Assembly (NCBI GenBank): GCA_027002755.1
Contig: JALWZI010000064.1
Coordinates: forward strand, 1 to 25,404
Length of the DNA: 25,404 bases
Reading direction: 5' to 3'
Origin: Campylobacteraceae bacterium
GTDB lineage: Bacteria; Campylobacterota; Campylobacteria; Campylobacterales; Sulfurovaceae
The notes below the pieces were generated by a model, which saw only the letters and a program-made list of their open reading frames with translations, searched no databases and was not told where the DNA came from. The translations under genes were made by a program, and so were the position numbers. How positions within the stretch are numbered: the stretch's first letter is position 1; each line of letters begins with the position of its first letter. Positions 1-6,795 of the stretch are shown here, one piece after another.

Positions 1-231
1 GTGGCGCAGAGACTTTTCGATGCTCCAACTGCGGGGACGGACCTTGAAACTGTTGATGAGGTAGCCCGCCGCCCGGCGGGAGGCTTCGGCTCCGGCGGCG
101 GCGCTGCCGACCCCGTCGCAAAGCACTGCGATACAGAGATCGTCGACCACCCGTACCGCAGCGAAGTCGTCACTGAGGGCTTCATGTCCCTTGGCCAGGC
201 CGAAGGAGGAGGTTTTGAAGAGGGAAGACAT
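1..231 (-). CDS. PP2C-type protein phosphatase, N-terminal part (runs off window)
   Basis: The minus-strand frame from ATG at 231 stays open to the window edge (77 codons). It contains the PP2C metal-binding signature CDGVGS (residues 38-43, Asp39) after a short N-terminal strand region with Asp21-Asp22, followed by the Gly/Ala-rich helix start GAEASRRAAG typical of the family. The ribosome-binding site AAAGGA lies 5 nt before the ATG. PP2C enzymes dephosphorylate Ser/Thr residues using two metal ions. The gene lies downstream of narK on the same strand. In several proteobacteria a fused protein-Ser/Thr phosphatase/kinase sits beside the assimilatory nitrate transporter gene (for example near nasA of Pseudomonas, from memory), so this may be the phosphatase half of such a fusion. 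The kinase half, if present, lies outside the window. The PP2C fold is fairly sure; the fusion is an inference. Confidence 0.8.
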   Translation of the reverse strand, partial: MSSLFKTSSFGLAKGHEALSDDFAAVRVVDDLCIAVLCDGVGSAAAGAEASRRAAGYLINSFKVRPRSWSIEKSLRH

Positions 232-250
232 GGTATTCCTTTCAGGAGTC

Positions 251-278
251 ATTGGTCACTGGTCATTTGTCATTGGGC
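251..278. repeat. Heptad array A, four 7-bp units
   Basis: Four consecutive 7-bp units read ATTGGTC, ACTGGTC, ATTTGTC and ATTGGGC. The reverse complement of the main unit is GACCAAT, the same heptamer (rotated) as array B at 430-457. Arrays A and B therefore flank the hairpin element at 295-433 in inverted orientation. Non-coding, between narK and the PP2C gene. Confidence 0.75.
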
Positions 279-294
279 CAGCTTACCCTAATCC

Positions 295-433
295 TAATGG
301 AGTCCTCTGAAAAATGGCCGGTTTTACTCGATAGCTCTGGCAGTCGCGAACGCAAGCGCCCGTTTCACGGGTTGAGCGCTCCTTTATCGCCATCGAGTAA
401 AACCTCTCTTATCATGTCTTCAGAGGGTTCAAT
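295..433 (+). repeat. Structured hairpin repeat element, copy 1
   Basis: 139-bp imperfect inverted repeat homologous to 14109-14327. The outer stem is 300-311 with 419-430 (12 pairs, two of them G-U if RNA). The inner stem is 320-332 with 392-404 (13 perfect pairs). An apical hairpin has AGCG (355-358) pairing CGCT (377-380) and CCCG (359-362) pairing CGGG (368-371) round the loop TTTCA. The segments 335-351 and 356-385 are nearly identical in copy 2. Relative to copy 2 this copy lies on the plus strand, antisense to narK and the PP2C gene, so it is not a leader of those genes in the orientation seen at pyk. The CCTAAT at 293-298 aligns with the TATAAT of copy 2 but is a poor promoter. It could be a MITE-like element or a non-coding RNA family; not recognised. 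Confidence 0.8.
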
Positions 434-457
434 GACCAATCGCCAATGACTAATGAC
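430..457. repeat. Heptad array B, four 7-bp units
   Basis: Four consecutive units read CAATGAC, CAATCGC, CAATGAC and TAATGAC. The array abuts the right end of hairpin element copy 1 and the narK stop codon side. It is the inverted counterpart of array A. Confidence 0.75.
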
Positions 458-467
458 GGGCGCATCG

Positions 468-1745
468 TTAGATGCGTCCCCCTGCACTCACCCCCCACGT
501 CGTGCGCCAGCGGGTCTTGACCAATGTGATGCCGACGATGGCGATGGCGACGACGGCGGCGAAGAGGAGGAAGCCCGCGGCATAGCCGCCGAAGGCGCTC
601 TTGGACCAGCCCAGGGTCTTGATGAGCGCTGTTCCGCCCAGGCCGCCGGCACAGCCGACGATGCCGGTCATGATCCCCATGTCTTTGCCGAAGCGCTGAG
701 GGACCAGCTGAAAGACCGCGCCGTTGGCCATCCCCAGGTTGGCCATGATCAGAAAGAGGATGAAGATCGCCAGATAGAAATTGTGTATCAGGGTGGCGTT
801 GATGACCGCCAGAACCACGATGGCACCGAAAAAGATATAGAGACTCCTGACGCCTCCCAGCTTGTCGGCAACGGCTCCGCCCACAGGGCGCAGCACTGCC
901 CCGGCAAAGATACAGAGGGCTCCGAAATAGCCGGCGACCACCTTGACGTTCTCCTCCCCGAGATATTCAATACCGAAGGCACTCATTTCGACCTGATAGG
1001 TGTTCATCAGATAGACCTTCATGTAGTTGGCGAAGCCCACGAAGCCTCCGAAACTGACAGCGTAGAAGAGGCTGAACCACCAGGTGTCTCTGTCTCTGAG
1101 GAGCTTCAGGTAGTCACGAAGCTTCTTGGGGTTGGGCTTGTAGACCTCAGCGGGGGCGTCCTTGGCCATGAAGGTGTAGAGGACGAAGATGAAAGCCGAG
1201 AGGATGCCGCCCACGAGGAAGACCGCCTGCCATCCCCAGAGTTCTGCGATCTTGGGGGCGAAGAGGAAGTCCAGGACCACGCCGATGTTCCCCGCGCCCG
1301 CCAGACCCAGTACCAATCCCTGGAGCCGGGGCGGGTACCACTGCCCTGCCTGAGGGAGCGCTACGGCGAAGGAGGCGCCGGCGAAACCGAGGCCGAAGGC
1401 GACCAGGAGCAGCTCGTTGTAGGTGATGCTCTCCCCGCGCAGATAGCCGTAGAAAAGCGAAGCGATGACGATACCCTGGGCGATCAGAGCCGTCTTTTTG
1501 GGGCCGATCTGATCGACGAGGAAGCCCAGAACGATCCGCAGGATCGCTCCGGAGAGGATGGGGATCGCCAGGAGCGTCGCCTTCTGGTTGGGATCGAGGT
1601 GGAAACCGTGGGCCGCCAGAGACTGGCTGATCTCCGTCGCCAGCGGCCCCAACATGGTCCAGACCATGAAACTGAAGTCGAAGTAGAGGAAAGCCGCCAG
1701 CAGGGTGGGGAAGTGGCCGGCCGTTTTGAGTTCGCCGAATTTCAT
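468..1745 (-). CDS. narK: NarK/NasA-type nitrate/nitrite transporter (MFS)
   Basis: 425-residue major facilitator protein with about 12 hydrophobic segments in the inner membrane. Family signatures are visible: GFLVDQIGPKK after TM2 (MFS motif A), the first nitrate signature around AGAGNIGVV (150-158) and the second, glycine-rich one around GIVGCAGGLGG in the C-terminal half. Arg70 and Arg286 fall in ILRIVLGF and VLRPVGG, matching the two substrate-binding arginines of E. coli NarK. ATG 1745 is preceded by AAGGAG at good spacing. It is divergent from nirA with 136 bp between, so nitrate or nitrite brought in would feed the nitrite reductase next door; no nitrate reductase gene is visible here. 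Import for assimilation is inferred from this context; nitrate/nitrite exchange is also possible for the family. Confidence 0.93.
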   Translation of the reverse strand: MKFGELKTAGHFPTLLAAFLYFDFSFMVWTMLGPLATEISQSLAAHGFHLDPNQKATLLAIPILSGAILRIVLGFLVDQIGPKKTALIAQGIVIASLFYGYLRGESITYNELLLVAFGLGFAGASFAVALPQAGQWYPPRLQGLVLGLAGAGNIGVVLDFLFAPKIAELWGWQAVFLVGGILSAFIFVLYTFMAKDAPAEVYKPNPKKLRDYLKLLRDRDTWWFSLFYAVSFGGFVGFANYMKVYLMNTYQVEMSAFGIEYLGEENVKVVAGYFGALCIFAGAVLRPVGGAVADKLGGVRSLYIFFGAIVVLAVINATLIHNFYLAIFILFLIMANLGMANGAVFQLVPQRFGKDMGIMTGIVGCAGGLGGTALIKTLGWSKSAFGGYAAGFLLFAAVVAIAIVGITLVKTRWRTTWGVSAGGRI

Positions 1746-1881
1746 TTGTCATGCTCCTTGAATTGTCATGGCGAAATTATAGATCAGATAATGTCACGTT
1801 GTATGTCTATTTTTTAAACAATAACCTGAAAAGTTTTTGAATATACTTCCGACAGTAAAATGATTTCCGTGAGGTAAATAA
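1746..1881. promoter_or_regulatory. Divergent narK / nirA promoter region
   Basis: AT-rich 136-bp interval between divergent genes. On the minus strand a TATAAT box lies at 1776-1781, about 30 nt before the narK ATG. On the plus strand TATACT at 1842-1847 and TAAAAT at 1857-1862 are candidate -10 boxes for nirA, and GAGG lies 7 nt before its ATG. No clear -35 boxes are visible, as is common for Campylobacterota sigma-70 promoters, and no sigma-54 (GG-N10-GC type) site was found. Boxes were chosen by eye. Confidence 0.5.
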
Positions 1882-3780
1882 ATGAAATTGGAAGCGATCA
1901 ACGCCCGACATTCAAAGATCAACAAAATAGAGAAGCTCAAAGAGACCCGGAACTACGAAGAGGCATGGGAAGCGTTGCAACGCTATGCCAAAGAGGGGTA
2001 CGACGCCATCGACAAGGAGGATATGAGCTACTTTCTCAAGACCTTCGGTATCTTTGACCGTCCCGCGACGCCCGGGAAGTTCATGCTCCGTGTCCGCATC
2101 CCCGGCGGGCGGTTGACGATGGAGCAGGCGATCCGTCTGGGGGAGCTCTCCCGCGACTACGGTGAGGATGCTATGGATCTGACGACCCGGATGCAGGTGC
2201 AGCTGCGCTACCTGAGGATCGAGGATCTTCCTGCCGTATTGGAGGGGCTCGAAGCGGTCGGTATCACCACCTGGCAGACCGGAGTGGACAACTTCCGCAA
2301 CATCGTCACCGATCCTCTTGACGGCCTGGCCTTTGACAATCTGATCGAATGTGCACCGCTCATCGAAGCCATGCAGTCGCTCTGGCTCAAACAGCCCGAA
2401 TACATCAATGTGCTTCCGAGGAAATTCAACAGCGCCATCAGCGGCTCTCTGGCCAACCGCTGCAACCTCTTCGCCCACGATATCTGTTTCGCCCTGGCCA
2501 ACAAGGAGGGGGAGTACGGCTTCAACCTCTATCTGGGAGGCAAGGTGGGTGCCATCGCCGAGCGGGCCGACATTTTCGTCACGCCCGACGAGCTGATGGA
2601 GCTCTACAAAGCTGTCATCGATACCTATATACAATATGGTTTCCGTGACAGCCGCAACCGCAACCGCCTCCACTATCTGATCAAAGAGGCGGGGATGGAG
2701 GCCTTCGTCGCCGCGGTGAAAGAGACTGCCGGACGGGACTTCGACAGCGCCGGGGAAACCCTGGTCAAAACCCCCCGTACCGAAGAGGCCGACGGACGGA
2801 TCCGTCTCAAGGACGGCAGCTGGGCTCTGCACGTGGTCGTCCCCTCGGGGATCTTCCACGGGACGTCCATGATCGAAGCGGCGAAGAATGCCGAGAAACA
2901 CGGTTCGGGAACGCTCAATATCTCCACGACCCAGAATCTCTTCCTCCTGGGGGTACCCACGGAGAAGATCGACGCTGCGCTGGCTAAAGCCCCGTTTGAT
3001 CGCTACCGCAACGTCAACACTCCCTATTTCAATCAGCTGGTGGCCTGTGCCGGATCGGATCTCTGCCCCTACGGGGTCATCCCCAACAAAGCCGACGCCA
3101 TCGAAATGGCCGAGAAACTGGGTGAGCGGGTGCCCCTGCCGGCGGATGCTTCGATCAGGATGCACTGGTCAGGCTGTGTCAAAGGGTGTGGGGTCCATGA
3201 ACTGGGAGATATCGGTTTCGTCGGCTGCAAGGTCAAAGTGGACGGTGAAAGCGCCTACGGGGTTCATATCCAGCTGGGGGGCAAATCGACCGCCAGCCAG
3301 GAGGAGGCCTACACGATCCTCAAAAGCGTTCCGCTCACCCAGGCGACCGACTACGTGTCCCGGCTGGCCCAGGCTTATCGGGACCTGCGCCGGAAACGGG
3401 AGAGTTTCGAGGGTTTCGAAAGCCGGGTGCTGCGACGCTACTCCAAAGGAGCCCTGGGCTTTTTGCTGCACTGGAATGTCCGTATCGCTCTGCCCAAAGG
3501 GTGGGAGGCTCTCGCTATCCGGGAGAACTGGGAAGCCGGCGAAGAGCGCAACGAGATCTTCCTCCTTGGACTGGAGATCTACAAAGTCCTTGCCGGAAAA
3601 AGCGCCTACCAGGGGATCCACCATTACGACCCCATCGAGAAGACCCCCGCCGAAGCGCTCCATCGGCTCAACCCTTCGGTGGACAAGGATCTCAGCGAAG
3701 TGGTGATGAAGATGATCGCGCCGTCCGAAAAACGTTACGAAGTCTTTACGGAAGTGTTGGCGGATCTGGGAATCAAATAG
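1882..3780 (+). CDS. nirA: Siroheme-[4Fe-4S] nitrite reductase (ferredoxin type)
   Basis: 632-residue member of the nitrite/sulfite reductase family, which performs six-electron reduction of nitrite to ammonia (or sulfite to sulfide). The siroheme/[4Fe-4S] ligand set is clear: Cys389-x5-Cys395 in CAGSDLC and Cys432-x3-Cys436 in SGCVKGCG, followed by the conserved GDIGFVG. The N-terminal half carries the ferredoxin-like half-domain (around 65-130) and the conserved NFRNIVTDPLDG and PRKFNSAISG segments. There is no flavin or NADPH domain, so the donor is probably ferredoxin. The neighbours (narK, amtB, glnK) favour nitrite over sulfite. It is longer than typical NirA proteins (about 510-560), mainly through a C-terminal extension after about residue 545 that I do not recognise. 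The start is supported by GAGG upstream. Confidence 0.88.
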   Translation: MKLEAINARHSKINKIEKLKETRNYEEAWEALQRYAKEGYDAIDKEDMSYFLKTFGIFDRPATPGKFMLRVRIPGGRLTMEQAIRLGELSRDYGEDAMDLTTRMQVQLRYLRIEDLPAVLEGLEAVGITTWQTGVDNFRNIVTDPLDGLAFDNLIECAPLIEAMQSLWLKQPEYINVLPRKFNSAISGSLANRCNLFAHDICFALANKEGEYGFNLYLGGKVGAIAERADIFVTPDELMELYKAVIDTYIQYGFRDSRNRNRLHYLIKEAGMEAFVAAVKETAGRDFDSAGETLVKTPRTEEADGRIRLKDGSWALHVVVPSGIFHGTSMIEAAKNAEKHGSGTLNISTTQNLFLLGVPTEKIDAALAKAPFDRYRNVNTPYFNQLVACAGSDLCPYGVIPNKADAIEMAEKLGERVPLPADASIRMHWSGCVKGCGVHELGDIGFVGCKVKVDGESAYGVHIQLGGKSTASQEEAYTILKSVPLTQATDYVSRLAQAYRDLRRKRESFEGFESRVLRRYSKGALGFLLHWNVRIALPKGWEALAIRENWEAGEERNEIFLLGLEIYKVLAGKSAYQGIHHYDPIEKTPAEALHRLNPSVDKDLSEVVMKMIAPSEKRYEVFTEVLADLGIK

Positions 3781-3781
3781 T

Positions 3782-3809
3782 GTTGAGTGCTGAGTGTTGA
3801 GTGTTCAGA
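3782..3809. repeat. Heptad array C, four 7-bp units
   Basis: Units GTTGAGT, GCTGAGT, GTTGAGT and the degenerate GTTCAGA start directly after the nirA stop codon. A looser CCAAT run with 7-8 bp spacing follows at 3829-3856 and includes GACCAAT, the unit of arrays A and B. Confidence 0.7.
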
Positions 3810-3812
3810 GAA

Positions 3813-3827
3813 AGCGCCAAAGGCGCT
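3813..3827 (+). terminator. Short stem-loop after nirA
   Basis: AGCGCC (3813-3818) pairs perfectly with GGCGCT (3822-3827) round an AAA loop, 33 nt after the nirA stop. No T-run follows, so termination is uncertain. Confidence 0.35.
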
Positions 3828-3860
3828 CCCAATATACCAATACACCAATGACCAATAACC

Positions 3861-3878
3861 CCTTGGCGAATGCCAAGG
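3861..3878. other. Palindrome upstream of amtB
   Basis: CCTTGGC (3861-3867) and GCCAAGG (3872-3878) form a perfect 7-bp inverted repeat with a 4-nt GAAT spacer. It is either a second nirA terminator stem without a U-tract or an operator about 55 bp upstream of the amtB -10 candidate. Its function is not decided by the sequence. Confidence 0.4.
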
Positions 3879-3933
3879 ATCAATTGCCTAAATTTTATAC
3901 ACTCCGCTGTACCGATCACGAAAAAATTTGAAA

Positions 3934-3939
3934 TACAAT
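3934..3939 (+). promoter_or_regulatory. Candidate -10 box for amtB-glnK
   Basis: TACAAT lies 34 nt before the amtB ATG inside an AT-rich stretch. There is no convincing -35 and no sigma-54 site. It would drive the amtB-glnK pair. Confidence 0.45.
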
Positions 3940-3973
3940 GTGAGCATCCAAAAATCAATTCAAAGGATGTTCG

Positions 3974-5236
3974 ATGAAGCTGAAACTTCTCGCGCTACTC
4001 GCAACCCTCCTGCCCGTCGTCGCTATGGCGGGCGAAGCCAAGATCGATACGGGCGATACCGCCTGGATGATCGTGGCGACCGCCTTCGTCATGCTGATGA
4101 CCCCGGCGGGATTGGCCCTCTTCTACGGCGGTCTGACCCGTCGGAAAAACGTGCTCAATACTATCGGAATGAGCCTGATTGCTTTTGCCGTCGGTACCCT
4201 GGTCTGGGTCATCGCCGGCTACTCCATCGCTTTCGGTTCCGGTGACATCATCGGCACCGGCAAGATCTTCCTGGCCGGCATCACCGACAAGACGGTCAAC
4301 GGGACCATTCCCGAGCTGCTCTTCGTCGCCTTCCAGGGAACCTTCGCCGCCATCGCCGTGGCCATCGCCAGCGGTTCGATGATCGAGCGGGTGAAGTTCT
4401 CTACCTTCACGATCTTCGCGGCACTCTGGATCCTGGCCGTCTACGCTCCCATCACCCACTGGGCCTGGGGAGGCGGTGAGATGCTCAACTTCGGTGAGAT
4501 GGACTTCGCCGGCGGTACCGTCGTCCATATCAACGCCGGGGTCGCCGGCTTCGTTGTCGCGATGATCCTGGGCAAGCGCCGGGATTACGGCAAAGCGGCC
4601 TTCAAACCCTTCTCTCCCGTTCTGGTGGTTCTGGGTGCCGCGCTGCTCTGGTTCGGATGGTTCGGATTCAACGCCGGTTCCGAGGTGGCTGCCGACGGGG
4701 TCGCCGCCAACGCTTTCCTGGTGACCAATGTCGCGGCCTCTCTCGGTGTGATCGGCTGGATCCTGGTGGAGTACCTCTTCTATAAGAAGGCCACTCTCGT
4801 CGGCGGGGCTTCCGGTGCCGTCGCCGGCCTGGTCGCCATCACCCCCGCCTCCGGTAGCGCCGGAGTGGTCGGTGCCATCATCATCGGCCTTGTCGGCGGT
4901 GCTCTGGGTGCCTTCGGTGTCTCCAAACTGAAGAAGCTCTTCAAGGTCGACGACTCTCTGGATGCCTTCTGGGTCCACGGTCTGGTAGGGATCTGGGGAT
5001 CCATCGCCACGGCGCTCTTCATCGCGCCCTATCTGATGCCCGAGAACTTCAACCTGGGTACGCAGCTGATGGCCCAGATCAAAGCGATCCTGCTCACCAT
5101 CGTCTATAGCGGCGTGGTAACGGCCATCGTCTACTTCATCGCCAGTCTCCTCACCGGTGGCGGACGGGTCGATGACGAGACCGAGCTGATGGGTCTGGAC
5201 GAAGCGGTCCACGGTGAAGAGGCGATCAACCTCTGA
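3974..5236 (+). CDS. amtB: Ammonium channel AmtB
   Basis: 420-residue Amt/Rh family ammonium transporter. An N-terminal signal-like helix (1-19, ending VAMAG) precedes 11 membrane helices. The twin pore histidines are present: His185 in GGTVVHINAG and His335 in FWVHGLVGIWG. The conserved THWAWGGG segment and the helix-1 motif MTPAGLALFYGGL are intact. It conducts ammonium or ammonia across the inner membrane. AAGGA precedes the ATG. glnK follows after 38 bp, the usual amtB-glnK operon, so the channel is probably gated by PII under nitrogen excess. Confidence 0.96.
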   Translation: MKLKLLALLATLLPVVAMAGEAKIDTGDTAWMIVATAFVMLMTPAGLALFYGGLTRRKNVLNTIGMSLIAFAVGTLVWVIAGYSIAFGSGDIIGTGKIFLAGITDKTVNGTIPELLFVAFQGTFAAIAVAIASGSMIERVKFSTFTIFAALWILAVYAPITHWAWGGGEMLNFGEMDFAGGTVVHINAGVAGFVVAMILGKRRDYGKAAFKPFSPVLVVLGAALLWFGWFGFNAGSEVAADGVAANAFLVTNVAASLGVIGWILVEYLFYKKATLVGGASGAVAGLVAITPASGSAGVVGAIIIGLVGGALGAFGVSKLKKLFKVDDSLDAFWVHGLVGIWGSIATALFIAPYLMPENFNLGTQLMAQIKAILLTIVYSGVVTAIVYFIASLLTGGGRVDDETELMGLDEAVHGEEAINL

Positions 5237-5271
5237 TCCCGGAACTCTTGAGAATATATCAACAAGGATAA

Positions 5272-5616
<345 letters not shown>

Positions 5617-5623
5617 CTCCAAT

Positions 5624-5647
5624 CATCCCTCCGGCCCCGGAGGGATG
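5624..5647 (+). terminator. Rho-independent terminator of amtB-glnK
   Basis: CATCCCTCC (5624-5632) pairs with GGAGGGATG (5639-5647), a perfect 9-bp GC-rich stem with a 6-nt loop, beginning 7 nt after the glnK stop. A T-rich run follows. The 110 nt beyond it (to about 5760) are roughly three quarters pyrimidine on this strand and hold no gene. Confidence 0.8.
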
Positions 5648-5795
5648 GACTTTCTTCCAAATTCTTTCCCTCCTTTTCTTACTTTTCGATTCGACTTTAT
5701 TTCCTGGACTTTCAAGTTCTTTTCTTTGCAACCGTTTTTGTCCATCATTTTCATCTCAAGGAGTCTTGCTCCCATGGAATACCTTGAATCTTGAA

Positions 5796-5801
5796 TATAG
5801 T
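5796..5801 (+). promoter_or_regulatory. Candidate -10 box for the split permease pair
   Basis: TATAGT lies 35 nt before the ATG at 5837; an overlapping TATGCT follows at 5801-5806. A six-codon ATG...TGA reading frame at 5774-5794 with AAGGAG upstream was noticed just before it, but it ends upstream of this box, so I give it no weight. Confidence 0.4.
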
Positions 5802-5836
5802 ATGCTATGCTCCGAAAGTTTCACAAAGGAGTCGTC

Positions 5837-6274
5837 ATGTCCGGTGAGAAAAGCGTCAGTTTCCCGAAGAGTCTGAAGCAGGCGGGGCTCTCGATGCTCT
5901 CTATGATGCCCATGATCCTGGCGATCGTGGGGCTGGTCGGACTTTTCCAGAGCTACATCACTCAGCAGATGCTGGTCTCGGTCTTTGACGGAAATGCGGT
6001 GCATGATACACTGGTGGGGACACTGGCGGGGATGGTGGCCGTGGGGCAGGCCATCGTCAGCTATATTCTCGGTGGGGAGCTGCTGGAACAGGGGGTGAGC
6101 CTCTATGCGGTGACGGCCTTCGTCCTGGCCTGGGTGACATTGGGGGTGGTGCAGCTGCCCATGGAGGCCTCGGTTCTGGGGGTGGGGTTCACCTGGCGTC
6201 GGAATCTATTGGCCTTTCTTTCCACGATCCTGGTCTCGGTGGTGACGGTCAGAGTGTTGGAGCTTTGGCGATGA
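5837..6274 (+). CDS. Half-size ArsP/YraQ-like permease, N-terminal half
   Basis: 145-residue membrane protein with about four hydrophobic helices. The start at 5837 (MSGEKSVSFP) is chosen because AAGGAG lies 6 nt upstream; the frame is open further but without a ribosome-binding site. The pattern of proline-containing first helix, a glycine-rich helix (LGGELLEQGVS) and the LGVGFTWRRN segment before the last helix resembles one half of the predicted permease family PF03773 (ArsP/YraQ), as I recall it. The next gene overlaps it by 4 nt (ATGA) and resembles the other half, so the two products probably assemble as one transporter. Substrate unknown; assignment is by eye. Confidence 0.55.
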   Translation: MSGEKSVSFPKSLKQAGLSMLSMMPMILAIVGLVGLFQSYITQQMLVSVFDGNAVHDTLVGTLAGMVAVGQAIVSYILGGELLEQGVSLYAVTAFVLAWVTLGVVQLPMEASVLGVGFTWRRNLLAFLSTILVSVVTVRVLELWR

Positions 6275-6795
6275 GCGGAACGCAGCGACGCCCCCACTGG
6301 ATGGGGGTACGGCTTCTGGCACTGGTGATCCTTCTCTACCTGGGCCTGGCTTTGAGCGGAAGCCCCGGCGTACTGTCGGCGCTTCACAAGGCGCTGGGAG
6401 TTCTGGAGACCCTGTTGCCGATCCTGGCGGTGGTGGTCATCATCTCCGGAGCGATCAACTACTTTTTGAATCCGAAAGCTCTGGCGAAACATCTGGGAGA
6501 GGAGAGCGGCATCCGGGGCTGGATGATCGCTCTGGGAGCGGGGGTGCTCAGCCACGGTCCCATGTACGCCTGGTATCCGGTGATCGCGGAGCTGCGGCGA
6601 CATGGAATGCGCGACGGTCTGGTGGCGGCCTTTTTCTACGCCCGGGCGATCAAGGTGCCGCTTCTTCCGATGATGGTGGCCTATTTCGGCCTGGATTTCA
6701 CCGTGCTGTTGACACTTCTGACGCTGCTGGCCGCCTGGGGGCAGGGGCTCATCATGGACGGTCCTCTTGCCCGACGGGGAGCGGTTCGGCGATGA
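6271..6795 (+). CDS. Half-size ArsP/YraQ-like permease, C-terminal half
   Basis: 174 residues with about five hydrophobic helices. ATG 6271 overlaps the stop of the preceding gene (ATGA), implying translational coupling; a TTG at 6265 is in frame but has no advantage. Residues 55-135 (a helix ending ISGAINYFLNP, then SGIRGWMIALGAGVLSHGP, then a helix with AFFYARAIKVP) resemble the C-terminal part of the PF03773 permease family. The 3' end overlaps the oppositely oriented GGDEF gene by 44 bp. Whether the pair derives from a split single gene or represents an ancestral half-size form cannot be told here. Confidence 0.6.
   Translation: MSGTQRRPHWMGVRLLALVILLYLGLALSGSPGVLSALHKALGVLETLLPILAVVVIISGAINYFLNPKALAKHLGEESGIRGWMIALGAGVLSHGPMYAWYPVIAELRRHGMRDGLVAAFFYARAIKVPLLPMMVAYFGLDFTVLLTLLTLLAAWGQGLIMDGPLARRGAVRR

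Noticed and set aside
1..291. 96-codon plus-strand frame at the window start
   Set aside because: It is opposite the PP2C frame, which carries a clear metal-binding motif and a ribosome-binding site.
453..1817. 454-codon plus-strand open frame, very acidic
   Set aside because: It is the antisense shadow of narK, whose product has clear family motifs. The acidic, repeat-poor composition (many Asp, Glu and Gln) is what the complement of hydrophobic GC-rich codons gives.
1746..1881. Possible sigma-54 promoter expected for nitrogen genes
   Set aside because: No GG-N10-GC element with flanking consensus was found here or upstream of amtB.
1912..3165. 417-codon minus-strand open frame inside nirA
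   Set aside because: Antisense shadow of a gene with intact siroheme cluster motifs; no recognisable domain of its own.
3995..5212. 405-codon minus-strand open frame opposite amtB
   Set aside because: Antisense shadow of a membrane protein gene; Asp/Glu/Gly-rich low-information composition and no ribosome-binding site found.
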